Shown piece after piece: positions 29,474-40,700 of a stretch of DNA of 64,000 nt. The notes beneath the pieces were generated by a model. It saw nothing but the letters and a program-made list of their open reading frames with translations, was not told where the DNA came from and ran no database searches. Numbering within the stretch: position 1 is the stretch's first letter; each line of letters starts with the position of its first letter. The translations under genes and the position numbers were made by a program. The DNA comes from Ziziphus jujuba (taxonomy: Eukaryota > Streptophyta > Magnoliopsida > Rosales > Rhamnaceae), in contig NC_083384.1 in the NCBI RefSeq assembly GCF_031755915.1, forward strand, positions 4,673,501 to 4,737,500. The letters are read 5' to 3'.

Positions 29474-30460
29474 GCTGAAGCACCGGGTGTAATTGCTGTT
29501 TTGAAGGATAAGACTTAAGGTTGGTCATGCTTATAACTAAATTTTATATTTATTACTCATATAACTTTATGGAACTAGGTTAATTAATCTTTAGACAAGC
29601 ATGTATTCTATCAAACTGTTCTAATAGTATCATCATCACTTGCTTATTCCCTTCTCTTTCTATTACGAAGAGAAAACTAATTTCTACTTGCACATTTGTT
29701 ACATCATTTTATTTTATTTTTCTAAAGCCTAGTTGACAAATAATCTGTTTTGCTATTTGTGAAAATATTAATCATCTTTGTAAAAGTCATAAACTTCATA
29801 TTTAATTTGATTATTGTTACGTTTTACGCTTTGATATGTTATTTTGCAGTTGGGCTAGACATTATTGATTAATATTTATCATTCTCTTGTTTCATTTTGA
29901 TATGTTATTTTGCAGTTGGATTAAACATTATTGATTAATATTTATCATTCTCTTGTTTTACATTGGATATATTTTAGTGTTGACAAGTTAAGGAAGATTT
30001 TGTCTGACAAGGATGCATACCATTAATTTTTACTTTCGCTTGATCAAGTTAAAATTCAAAATAATGTACGTACATAAGCTTTTTCTCTCAGTTGGGAATT
30101 TGTTTGTAGTACTTAAGTGTATAAAGTGCATGCATCAACCCCTTTTTAAAACGCTTGTTAGTGAATATTGGGTATTGTGCTAATACAATGACTTTTGTGC
30201 TTGATTTATATGGTTTATTAATCAGCATGGTGGTTTATGTCTTCCCAATATATAGTAGTTTCGCTATTGTGATACTTGAATCTATGTTCTGATTATTTTT
30301 CCTTGATATTTTTTTGCAACTTGACAATTATCAGCTTAGAGATGAAATTCGCAAAGAAAGACTGCAGCTAGCGAGTTATTCTTTTCTTGTTATCTACTAG
30401 TTTTTGTTATATTAGTCATGCACAATTGGATTATGCATGGAGATATCTACTAGATATTTT

Positions 30461-30505
<45 letters not shown>

Positions 30506-31110
30506 TCGAGCACAATTGAATTATGCATGGAGAAACAGATCCTGAATTTATTTAAACTCATAGGTAGAACTTGGAAAAGGAGTCGCGCATTATGGAGCTT
30601 AGAAATCAGGTAATATTTATCTTGCTTTCTTTAGGTGGTGTCGAAATTATTGTATTGATTGTGAAACATTTTCTCCTGTTTGTATGGTACACAGTGCATA
30701 ATTATGAGAACAACAGAGTTGGCTGCTACAGAGGAGAAGCTACATGAGCTTGATAGACAAAAGGAAGAAATGTTGAGGTTTAGTTCCCCTGCTTCCCTTC
30801 TCCAAAGGCTTGAAGGTATAAAATATGATAATTTATAGTTGGAAATCTAAATTGCGCAGTTTCTTTGTGCTCAAGCTCAAGTTTCTTTTTGTTGTTTTGT
30901 ACATACTGGTTGTGCTTAAACACGAAAAAATTAATGTAGAGAAGCCAAATTTGATAATAAGCTACTTTATCTTAATTACCTTTAACCTTTATTCTACTGG
31001 TGTTTGTATGTAGATGCAATGAACATGACAGATGAGGAATCTGAAAATCTGCACAAGCAGCTTTTTGTGCAGATATACAAGAAGCTTCGCATCACTTAAG
31101 CGAGCACTAT
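29474..31110 (+). pseudogene. Captured, intron-containing fragment of VPS37 (ESCRT-I, Mod_r domain)
   Basis: Exon pieces appear in the order of plant VPS37. AEAPGVIAVLKDKT is at 29474. VDKLRKILSDKDAYH, then TAA, then FLLSLDQVKIQNN are at 29978-30065. LRDEIRKERLQLA is at 30335-30373 and NLEKESRIMELRNQ at 30568-30609. CIIMRTTELAATEEKLHELD and RQKEEML, then SPASLLQRLE are at 30695-30815. DAMNMTDEESENLHKQL and YKKLRIT follow from 31014. Introns with GT-AG ends lie between them, so the capture was from genomic DNA, not a processed copy. In-frame stops and loss of the N-terminal and C-terminal parts show it is dead. A 66-bp tandem duplication (29830-29960) repeats an acceptor-like TTTTGCAG in one intron. 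Confidence 0.9.
29830..29960. repeat. 66-bp tandem duplication inside the VPS37 fragment
   Basis: TTGATATGTTATTTTGCAGT recurs at 29831 and 29897, followed in both by ATTATTGATTAATATTTATC. Each copy includes an acceptor-like TTTTGCAG. Confidence 0.85.
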
Positions 31111-32967
31111 TCCCAGCTTGAAAGCTTCTTCCAATCTCTTTTAAAATGCGGCTCCATGGTAGTATGTCCATAAGAGAGTAGTCAAGAGGGAAATTGTGCA
31201 GTTGTGGAAAATATTTAAATAAATGGATATGAAAGTGTCGAATAAATGGAACCATCTCCCATTTCTCATCTACCCTGATTTTTCATTAACTGTCGAATAA
31301 AGTGGAAAATATTTAAACAAATTGTTTTACCATCTCCCATTTCTCATCTACCCTCATTAACTTCTATCCCTCTCTCTTCTTCTCCCTGCTACCACATTCA
31401 ATGAATCCTATGTGTCTCCCTCTCTCTTTCTCTTTTGTTGGTTACGTACCTTTCAGCCGTTCTTCACACTGACCAACCATTGCAGAAAACACAATACCAC
31501 CTTCAGTGCAGTTCAGTCTCCCTGCATACCCCCAACCTTTTGTAATAACAAAAAGACTGAAAATCTTCATTGTGGAGCCCATAGACTTCAAAATGTGTAA
31601 TTAAAGTATACGTTCGTGCGCAGCAGAGTTAAAGATTTTGGGTATGTGCATATATATATATATACATATACATGTATATTTTCCCTTTATATTGGATTCA
31701 TTGTTTGTCACGTTTTGACATGATATAAAAGTGCAAGTTATATGTTGGTTTGATTTTATGTACAACAATCCATAAATGGTTCGGAAATTTCCATTTGCAA
31801 ATGACAACCTTTATTCGTTACATACGGTCCATCGGTAATTATGAAACACTTGCTTGTTGGAAAATTTAACGATGGTTCCATCGGTAATTACCGACATTCC
31901 ATCGGTATTTTAATTTTTCCATTTTTTGAAAGCAAACCACCTCAATCGAATTTGACAACTTTGATAATGTTATTATATATGAAGGACATGCTAAATGTAA
32001 CTATATTTATGATCGTGAACAAAATAATCCACAAATCACCAAAATGTCAACATTGCATCCATTCAAGCTAATGTTATGTTATGATTTAGCACATGTGTCA
32101 CAAACTTGACATGTTATTCTACTTAATCCACTATGTCTGTCAGGAGTTATGTGGGATGAACTTTTTTCTCTTTAGGATGTAAGGAACTGGTGGAAGATTA
32201 TTCACTCAATTATATTTATGTTGTCAGCATATTATGATATGATGAAGCTCTTTCACTTTATGTTTCTATTCAAAATTTTAAGGACCACAAGGACCACAGC
32301 TGTTGTGGTTTGGATTATTGGTAGGTTCATGGTAGGAGCTGCATTTGATGATTATTATCTTCTTGAGGACATATTAAATGTTTTATATGAGAAGTCTACT
32401 TGCTGTTGATGTTTTGTGATATCTAAATATCCACAATTATAGTCTTTAGTTAACTTTTAATGCTATATAACAACTATGCAATGTTCTATACATGTTATTA
32501 GTAGTCCTATTGGTGACAGTGTGCTTTTATATTTTGCTTATGCTATCTTAGTAGTCCATTGGAAAAAATATTAACATAGATGCGTTGAAGAAATGTATTA
32601 GTACAATACAATGGTCTCATATATATTATGAAATAATTGCAATAACAATTATGGATAGGATTGCCTAAAGGTGATATATAAACCTATTCTTTCATCTCGT
32701 ATTTTAATTGGTAAAAAAGTAAATTTATGCCCCTGTTTTTTATTTCTTTTATGCACAGACTATATATATATATATATATATTACACGCATCGGCAACAAT
32801 GGGTTATAATTTTTTTTCAAAGGATAACTCATGGGCTTGGTTTATCTTAGGATTGCATTTTTCATCTTGCCATGGCATAATAAGTTACTGTGAAGCATCA
32901 TTCATTTCATAAACACCCTTATTTGGTAGTCATTGAAGCATATTATTCATTTAAATTTGACAGATAA

Positions 32968-33356
32968 TGCACATGCCGTATAGAGAAACCTGGCTTTCCT
33001 TGTGTCCATGCAATTGCAGCATGTAAGCATCAACATATTTCGCCATATATCCTTTATTCGGCGCATCACTCAGTTGACTCACTCCGTGATGCATATTCAG
33101 AAACCATATATCCACTTGGAGATAAATATCAATGGCATGCTCTAGATGATGTCATAAACTAGCTTGTACTTCCACCTAAGATTGGAAAACAGTCAGGAAG
33201 ACCTAGAAAGAAGAGGATTCAATCTCAAGGAGAGGAGCATCATCAATATAGATGCGGGAGGTGTAAACAGATTAGTCACCGCAACCGATCATGCTTAGCC
33301 GCCATACCTCTTGATAGCACTGCCAACCAACAGCACCATTCAACTGAAGGACCATA
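32968..33356 (+). pseudogene. MuDR-type transposase C-terminal relic (SWIM and zinc-knuckle motifs)
   Basis: The frame reads CTCRIEKPGFPCVHAIAACK, a SWIM-type CxC...CxH zinc finger typical of MURA transposases, then HHSVDSLRDAYSETIYPLGD. A TAG follows, then the basic stretch SGRPRKKRIQSQGEE and a zinc knuckle CGRCKQISHRNRSC. It ends at TAA 33354-33356. The catalytic DDE region was not found, so this is a fragment. It lies just before the repeat array and probably belongs to a MULE nested in, or ancestral to, the larger element. Confidence 0.82.
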
Positions 33357-33540
33357 AATCACTCTACGTTATATTAAGACAATGAGGGCATGTCATGTGG
33401 TATGCGTGTGTTATGCAATGTAGTAAGGAATGCAATTAGTAGCTCAACCGCGTAACATGTGTTTTGGCATAATAGACATTGGTTTTATGTGTTGTTTTGT
33501 TGGAAAAGTCATCTGTCGTATTGTGTTGATAAAATATCAA

Positions 33541-34922
33541 TGACGCTAAACAGAAAAAAAAACTCCAAAAGTTCGGAAAAAAGCTCTCAAATTGGAAAAA
33601 ATATTTGGTTACCATAGTTTTCATCGGTAATTACCGAAACCCCTGTGATAATCACATTTTTCCAATTTTTTGGCCCCCACAATTTCCTTAATGTGTGTTA
33701 AATGCAAAAACATGTAAATATACATTCTTCAATGATCCTAAAGAGAAAAAACCCCAAAAGTTCTGAAAAAATTCTCAAATTGGCATAAAAATTTGATTAC
33801 CATAGGGCCTTCGATAATTACCAATGAAACATACGGTAATCAATTTATACTTGCTGGAAAAATTACTGTAGAAATCATCGGTAATTATCAAAACCTCTAT
33901 GGTAATCATATTCGACCACTTTTTTGGCCCCCACAAGTCCCCTAATGTGTGTTAAATGCAACAACATGCAAAATATACATTCTTCAATGATCCTAAGGAG
34001 AAAAAACCCCAAACGTTTTGGAAAAGTTCTCAAATTGGCACAAAAATTTGATTACTGTAGGACCTTTGGTAATTACCGATGAAACCTACAGTAATCAGTT
34101 TATACTTACTGGAAAAATTACCGTAGAAATCATCGGTAATTATCGAAATCCCTATGGTAATCACATTTGACAACTTTTTTGGCCCCCACAAGTCCCCTAA
34201 TGTATGTTAAATGCAACAACATGCAAAATATACATTTTTCAATGATCCTAAGGAGAAAAAATCCTAAAAGTTCTAAAAAAGTTTTCAAATTGGCACAAAA
34301 ATTTGATTATCGTAGGGCCTTCGGTAATTACGGATGAAACCTACGATAATCAATTTATACTTGCTGGAAAAATTATCAAAGGTTTCATTGGTAATTACCG
34401 AAATCCCTGTGTTAATCATATTTTACCAATTTTTTGGCCCCCACAAGTCCCCTAATGTGTGTTAAATGCAAAAACATATAAAATATACATTCTTCAATAA
34501 TCCTAAGGAGAAAAAACCACAAAAGTTCTGAAAAAAGTTTCAAATTGGCAAAAAAATTTAATTGCCGTAAGGCCTTCGGTAATTACCAATGAAACCTTCG
34601 GTAATGTTTCCAGCAAGTATAAATTGATTACCATAGGTTTCATCGGTAATTACCGAAGACCCTATGGTAATCAAATTTTTGTGTCAATTGGAGAACTTTT
34701 TCAGAACTTTTGCGATTTTTTCTCCTTAGGATCATTGAAGAATGTATATTTTGAATGTTTTTGCATTTAACACATATTAGGGGACTTGGGGCCAAAAACT
34801 TGGTAAAATGTGATAACCATACGGTTTCGGTAATTACCGATGAAACCTATGGTAATTTTTTCGGCACCTATAAATTGATTACCGTAGGTTTCATCGGTAA
34901 TTACCAAAGGCCCTACGGTAAT
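33541..34922. repeat. ~255-bp tandem array ending in an inverted copy, built on CGGTAATTACCG
   Basis: GGCCCCCACA recurs near 33672, 33926, 34181 and 34436, giving a period of 254-255 bp. Each unit also carries CCTAAGGAGAAAAAA, CAAATTGGCA and several near-copies of the perfect palindrome CGGTAATTACCG. At about 34607 the orientation flips: CCAGCAAGTATAAATTG replaces its complement CAATTTATACTTGCTGG, and an inverted unit runs to 34922. A related stretch at about 31817-31910 (CATCGGTAATTACCGACATT) could be the opposite terminus. This resembles subterminal repeats of a nested MULE, though I found no second target duplication. Confidence 0.8.
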
Positions 34923-35500
34923 CCAGAACCAAAGGACGTTGCTCGCCATTAAAACAGCAATTGAAGATCTACCAAAACCATCAAGTGGACCAAAATTGAA
35001 ATCCAGAACCAAAGGACTAATTAGGAAGCAAACCATATTCCCAGCTATGGCTCCCAAAGCCCCAAAGAGAACATTCAATTGCTTCTTCGATCTCCTTAAT
35101 GCAGATTTTTCAAAAGAAACCTTGGTGAGCAACGTCAAAAACTTAAAAACACCCACAAATCCTAGTAGAATCGAAACAAAATCGCCATTTGCTAAAGACC
35201 CAGATTCTTTCGATCCCCATTCAAGTATTTTTGAAGCAACAAAGAAGAAATAACCACAAGCAAAAAGGTAAAAGCATTCTGATACTCGTGGAAATAAAGG
35301 CGAGATTGAAGATGGGTATCATCGAGCATTAGCCTGAAGGTCTGAGCATTGCTTTCATCGAACTCAAACTTGTTGTTCTTAGATTTGATCCTCTTTCTAA
35401 TTTCAGCATTGGTTTTGGATGAAAACCTAGAAGCTGAATCAAAGGAGCCACATAAGGTTTTCTTGTATTAGATTTAAAATAAAGGACATCCAAATCTTTT
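34923..35500 (-). pseudogene. Captured fragment of an unrecognised multi-pass membrane protein gene
   Basis: Reading the minus strand, an uninterrupted frame gives YFFFVASKILEWGSKE, VSILLGFVGVFKFLTLLTKV, ALRRSKKQLNVLFGALGAIA and GNMVCFLISPLVLDFNFGPL, with at least two hydrophobic segments separated by a basic loop. Further upstream on the same strand another frame reads TNAEIRKRIKSKNNKFEFDE and RLMLDDTHLQSRLYFHEYQN, which looks like coding sequence with a shift between. The fragment stops abruptly at the repeat array (34922/34923). I do not recognise the family. Confidence 0.5.
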
Positions 35501-35619
35501 AATTTTTTTTTAAAAGTATAATGGATATTAAAAGGCAAAACAAAAAAATTCACCAATACAAGTATATATCGTCATGGCCCTTCTAAAGAGGGCATTAGGC
35601 CAAATTCCCCTTTATTTTA

Positions 35620-36899
35620 TCCTAGTGAAAGTTGCTCGAAAATGAAAACAGAAAAGGCCCAAGATTTTGAAGAAGAATATAATTATGGGCCAAGGCCCAA
35701 GTTTGAACAACCCAAAATCTTTGTCCAAAGCAATGAACAGAAAACAGAGAGTATGATAAAAGCAGAAAAAACCACCTCCTGAAGCACTTAAAAAATCAAC
35801 CTCAACCTCAAAGAAAGAACATATATCTTTGATAGCAAGCATCTTATCGTTTTTTTTTTTTTCTTTTTTTGGTTTAAAAAAAAAAATTGTTAATACCATC
35901 TCATGTATTTGTATATGGATGAATTCCACCTTACCACCCATCGATACAAGGGTTGGTGGATCAGTTTACCTTACATTCTTCTGTTTAGCTTTTCCACCAA
36001 AAAAGTGGAAAAGTTTGCATGTTTAGTCTTTGGTCTGTGTCATTTGATACATATTTATTCTAAACTTACAAATCATTTGCTCAACAACCCATTAAGTGCT
36101 AATTCCCCATCAACTGTCCTTCTATTATTATTATTATTATTGAGTTAGTACTTACTATCCATGTCTTTTATAGGAAGATGCATAATAACTATATAAAAGT
36201 ATAAATTAAAATTCCCTAAATTTTTTTAATTAGTTTTATTGTATTAATTCTCACCATAGACATATCTGTATATGTAAATATATCCTCATATAATTCTAGT
36301 TAATTTATCTCTTAAAAAATATAAAAAAAATTGGAGGACACTGAGCAAGGCAGGAAGCCAGACGTACAGAAAGAGGAACAATGCTTCCATCGATCAATTA
36401 CGGAAAAAGGAAAAATATATTATATATACATCCCCACTTTGGCTATATATTAGCTTGGCTTTTTATCTAAAACGAAAAAACCAAGCTCTCTGAGGATTGT
36501 TTCTCCTTTTATTTTTGTTTTTGTTCTTTTTTTGCCTTTTTGTTTTATTAAGTTTTTATTCTTTAAAAAAAAAAAACGAAAAGAAAAAGAAAAAAAAAAA
36601 AAAAAAACAGCAAATGATGAGGCAGAACAAATGGACATTGGAGGCTGCTTCCCAAGTTGCAGTTGCCACCGCGGGCGAAGGAAAAATGGTGGATGAATTG
36701 GTAAGTAAGCCAATAACATGTGTATATATAATAGACAGACAGACAGAAAGAGACAAGAGGTATACATATATATATTAACATGTGTATATATGTATATGAC
36801 TCGTAAATTAAAGTTGGTAAATTTGGAAAGATTATTAAGGAGTGGGAAGAAATTAAGTGAAAGTTTGGATGGTGGATGAGGTAGAAAGGTAGGTGAGGT
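35620..36899. other. Intergenic DNA right of the Mutator-like element
   Basis: AT-rich with A/T tracts and no supported gene. The long minus-strand frame that runs from the LOR gene through here (down to 36450) is another frame of LOR exon 2 and low-complexity DNA. Confidence 0.6.
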
Positions 36900-36972
36900 G
36901 GGTAGGTAGTCTAGCGTGTAGAATAGGAGGAGGACATGGGTAGGTAGTCTAGCGTGTAGAATAGGAGGAGGA
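36900..36972. repeat. 38-bp tandem duplication spanning a LOR stop codon
   Basis: GGGTAGGTAGTCTAGCGTGT and the following AGAATAGGAGGAGGA occur at 36900-36934 and 36938-36972. The second copy encodes (minus strand) the final SSSYSTR and the stop of the LOR gene; the first copy repeats the same bases in its 3' untranslated region. Confidence 0.9.
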
Positions 36973-37741
36973 TCCAAACATCTGATCGAGGAGGATGACG
37001 AGGGACATGGCGGTTGCAGTATCCAAGTGATGAGGCTCATTCACTATCAGACGAAACACATCTCCTCCTAATGCCACTCCTCCCACTGCCGCCTCCTTCC
37101 TCTTTATCTCCGCCACTCTCCGCCTCTTCTGGTCGTACACGCCGCAGCTCCTTTGCGCGTACGACCCCTCTATCTCATACAATACTGATGATCCCTTCTT
37201 CCCGGCCCGTGATGATGACGATGATCCGCAGCTGCTGCTCACGTACGCCAAGCACTTTCCGTTCAGGATGTTCACATGCTTTCTCACGCAGAACAGCGGA
37301 TTCACCACCTTCTCTCCCTCGAATACCAGCCAGTTGTCTCCCAGGCTCAACCTCTGTGTCATCGATTTAACCAATTTTTCATTATTAAACATTATTAATC
37401 AAACAATCAATCAATCAATCAGGATCAGGATGTCTTTATAAGGAAAAATATATATATATATATACCTTGCGACGGATTGTGAGGAGGGGCTTGCCAGCAG
37501 CGTCCATGAGTACGATCTCAGCCTTGTTACCTGCCAAGTAGTTATCCACCCTGAACACCAGATTACCCTTGGCGTTAAACACCGTGAAACCTGTACAATT
37601 GAACAGCAGCGACTTCTTCCACACCGTCAACACCTCCGCCCCCTCCTGCTGGTTTTCATCCGCGCTGGAAGAGTACCTCATCACCTTCTGAGGCGCCGTA
37701 GTCCTCGACCCACCACCGGAGTTTGGATATACCTTTGTCAT
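36949..37741 (-). CDS. LURP-one-related protein, LOR8-like, complete
   Basis: Two exons on the minus strand, 37741-37466 and 37353-36949, give 226 aa, normal for the family. The start MTKVYPNSGGG is the conserved LOR opening; an ATG two codons upstream (37747) is also in frame. Signatures are VLTVWKKSLLFNCTGFTVFN, LVFRVDNYLAGNKAEIVLMD and KPLLTIRRK, then after the phase-0 intron RLSLGDNWLVFEGE, VRKHVNI and GGDVFRLIV. These match Arabidopsis LOR8 well from memory. The fold is a 12-stranded tubby-like barrel round a central helix. The C-terminus overlaps a 38-bp tandem duplication that contains the stop codon, so the tail is recently rearranged. Same strand as, and about 29 kb from, the other LOR gene; they share intron position but little sequence in exon 2. 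Confidence 0.92.
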
Positions 37742-37747
37742 TCTCAA

Positions 37748-40700
37748 ATTCTATATATTAATTAATCTGTCTAGCTAGCTAGCTAGCTAGTTTAAAATCT
37801 GTAACAAAACAAGGACAACAAGAAGAGAGAAAAGCCGATTGCCAGTTTCTCAAGTGGTACAAGTTGAGATATGAGAGCTAATTAATTTAAGCAACTTGTC
37901 TATTACAAGTTTTTTTTGGCTGAAACGCAACTTGTCTATTCCAAGTTAGAGAATAAGACCCGCCCTGTATGTATATATATATACATAGCTAGCTGTAAAG
38001 ACGACATGGAGTTGAAGTTGAAGTTGGAGTTGGGGTGCGAATGTGGTCCAAAATTGAGAATATTAAAAAAATGAAAAAGCTTTATGAAGCACCGCACCAA
38101 GCCAATGGTAAACTGATGAGGCGCTAGAGGAGAGAATATAAAACAACTTTCAAAAAAAAAAAAGGTCATAGCACGAGTGCGCCACCCATTACATGATGTC
38201 AACCACATCATTATCGTCCTTTGAAAGAATCAATCTTCAATCAAACGAGATTTATTACCAAAAAATTATATTTAAAAAAAATAAATTAATTAATTAAAAA
38301 AAAAGATCAATCAAACAAGATGGTGGTTTTGTGATGAATCTGATGCACCGTATGATTGATCCATTACAACGCCCAATCACTATTTCCTTTCTTAGAAATC
38401 ATCATCTGATAACTGGGACCCTATCCTCGCTTGTAAGCCCACTTTATATTTGTTTTAATTTATTTAATATTAACAAAAGGAAAATGTTGTGGTTGAGAAT
38501 CATTCTGCGGTGGAGGGAAGGACAGGTGCCTGCTTCTCAGCCCCTTTTGCTCGGGGATATTTTCTAGGGCATCTATTCTTAATTATATTATAATTAATAA
38601 TATTATTAATTAATAGTGGTAGACTTTGATGACTGGTGCATTAAATTAGAAAAGCCGATAAGAATTGGAATTGGGGCTTGGGCGGTTTATGGGGTTTTTG
38701 CCATTTTCAACAGTGGCAGCCCCTTTGACATTTTCTTTAATCATATTCATATAATATTTTATTTGAAACTTTGTATGACAGATAATGTTAAATAAATCAG
38801 AAATTGTATTTTATTTTTTTCTTTGGCATATAATATCGCTTCTTTGTTTGTCTCCATTCAACTTCCAGCATCTTTCATCAAAAAAAAACGAAGAAAAACC
38901 TCCAGCATCTAAGGACTCATTTCCCAATGCCCAAATGCTATATTTCTTTACTATATATATATATATATATATATATAAAGGGGTCAGATAACCTTAGGCA
39001 CTCTTGATAGGCTAATTAAGCACTCTCTCTAATGCATATCGTTTTCCTACATCAATCCTTTGTTATCATGATATTGTTGTTTACTAACATGATATTATTG
39101 GCTTCCATAGTAATCAAAAGATATCCAGTGTGCATGCAATACAACATTCTATATATGTATATCCACAAAACAAAACTCCTAGGTAAGCCAAAAGAAAAGG
39201 GCCAACTTTAATTCATATACAACTTCCAATAATTGGTCAAACACTATGGAGAAAATTTATTAAACAATTACTGAATTTCAACTGTACAGTAATTCGATTT
39301 AATGGAATTAATTAGCTCAAATGGTGATTTCAAAATTATTGTTAAAATTCAAATATACTATATATAAGATGATATTTACTTTATAAAATTAAAATATATT
39401 ATAAAAAAATAAAGCCAAAATTATTTTTTTTCAGCCAAAAAAATATATATATATCAATTTAATGTGCTTAAAAGCTATTGCATCAAAAGAGCGTCATTGA
39501 TCGATATCTCTCAACTTTTATAATAAACGACATTTGCATTTTGATTACTAAATTGAAAATTTACTCCATTTTACCCCTTAAATTTCATGATATCACCAAA
39601 CACACTAAATTAATTGTTAAAGTCTGTATCCGTTTCCAACATTAAGAGTTTCTTTTTTTTTTTTTTCCCCATTTAACACTTATTTTGACCTATTTTAAAT
39701 GATAATACATTTTATTTTTGTTTGGTTTTTACACTTACCATTTAATAGTTTATATAAGGCATTTTCGTCTTAATTGAAAAAGCTATTTTTTTAATTTTTT
39801 TTTTTAACTTTTCACTTATATCTTACCATGCTTTTGTTTTTTTTTATTTTTAAACCATGAACAGACTTCCATTCCACGACCTTGATTTTTAAATTATTCA
39901 CGGTTATCCGATCCCACCATCTGGCGGCGACTTCTCCGGTAGGTTGACCACACATCCTCCATCTCTCTCTTTTTCTGTCTCTTTCTCTCTCTAAAAACAC
40001 CCTAAAGAGAAGGCTGTTCAATGAATCTATCCGACCTGAAGTCTCCAGATATGAAAATGAGGCTTTTCAATGGCCTCCGGATCTAAAGCCTACGATCGAT
40101 CTACTGGCTGCTTCACGATGGGCAGCGAAGGGGTATCAACCTAGAAAACTTCAAAGAGCGAAGCAGACGGAGAAGGCTCATTCTGGAGTTTTTATTTTTA
40201 TTATTTTTTAATAAGTATTTTTATTTTTATTGATATATCTTATTTGTTGTTTTAGGTTTGGGCTTTTATTTGTTGTTTTTATTAATCCTACGTTTTCTAA
40301 TTTCTATATAGTTATTATAAATTATTTCTAAATTCAGATATAAATATATTTCTTCCGAAAAATCTGATATATATTTTAAAAATTATTATAATAGCCATCA
40401 AAAACTTATAATCATTTTTAAACTTATATAAAATTAAAAGTTATAATAGTTTGTTTTTTATTTATATCCAGATCTTACAAATAAAATGATTTTTAAAAAT
40501 AAAAAAGTGAGATTTGTTATCTAACTATAATAGCACTTTTTATAATTATTTTCTATTTTGTGTTTTCTCGTAAACAATTATGATTTACATTTTTTCTATT
40601 TTTATCCTTCTTCTTACACCAAAGTAATATTTTAAAAAATTGAAATATGAAATTATAATTAATAAATTTAATTTTATATTTTTTTTGGTGAATAGCTTAA

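Larger units (their letters stand above)
27397..35610. mobile_element. 8.2 kb Mutator-like element (Pack-MULE type) carrying captured gene fragments
   Basis: The left end is GGGGAATTTGGCCCAATG (27397-27414). The right end, reverse-complemented, is GGGGAATTTGGCCTAATG (35593-35610), 17 of 18 identical. Immediately outside are perfect 9-bp direct repeats TTTATTTTA at 27388-27396 and 35611-35619. A 9-bp duplication with G-rich termini is diagnostic of the Mutator superfamily. Inside are pieces of eL6, a C2-domain protein, an FRS11-like protein, VPS37 and a membrane protein, a MuDR-type transposase C-terminal relic, and a 255-bp repeat array that may mark a nested second MULE. No intact transposase is present, so the element is non-autonomous. 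All fragments except the membrane protein piece lie on the plus strand. Confidence 0.87.

Noticed and set aside
36450..37040. 196-codon minus-strand frame beside the LOR gene
   Set aside because: It overlaps LOR exon 2 in another frame and continues through poly-pyrimidine and AT-rich DNA; composition is low complexity.
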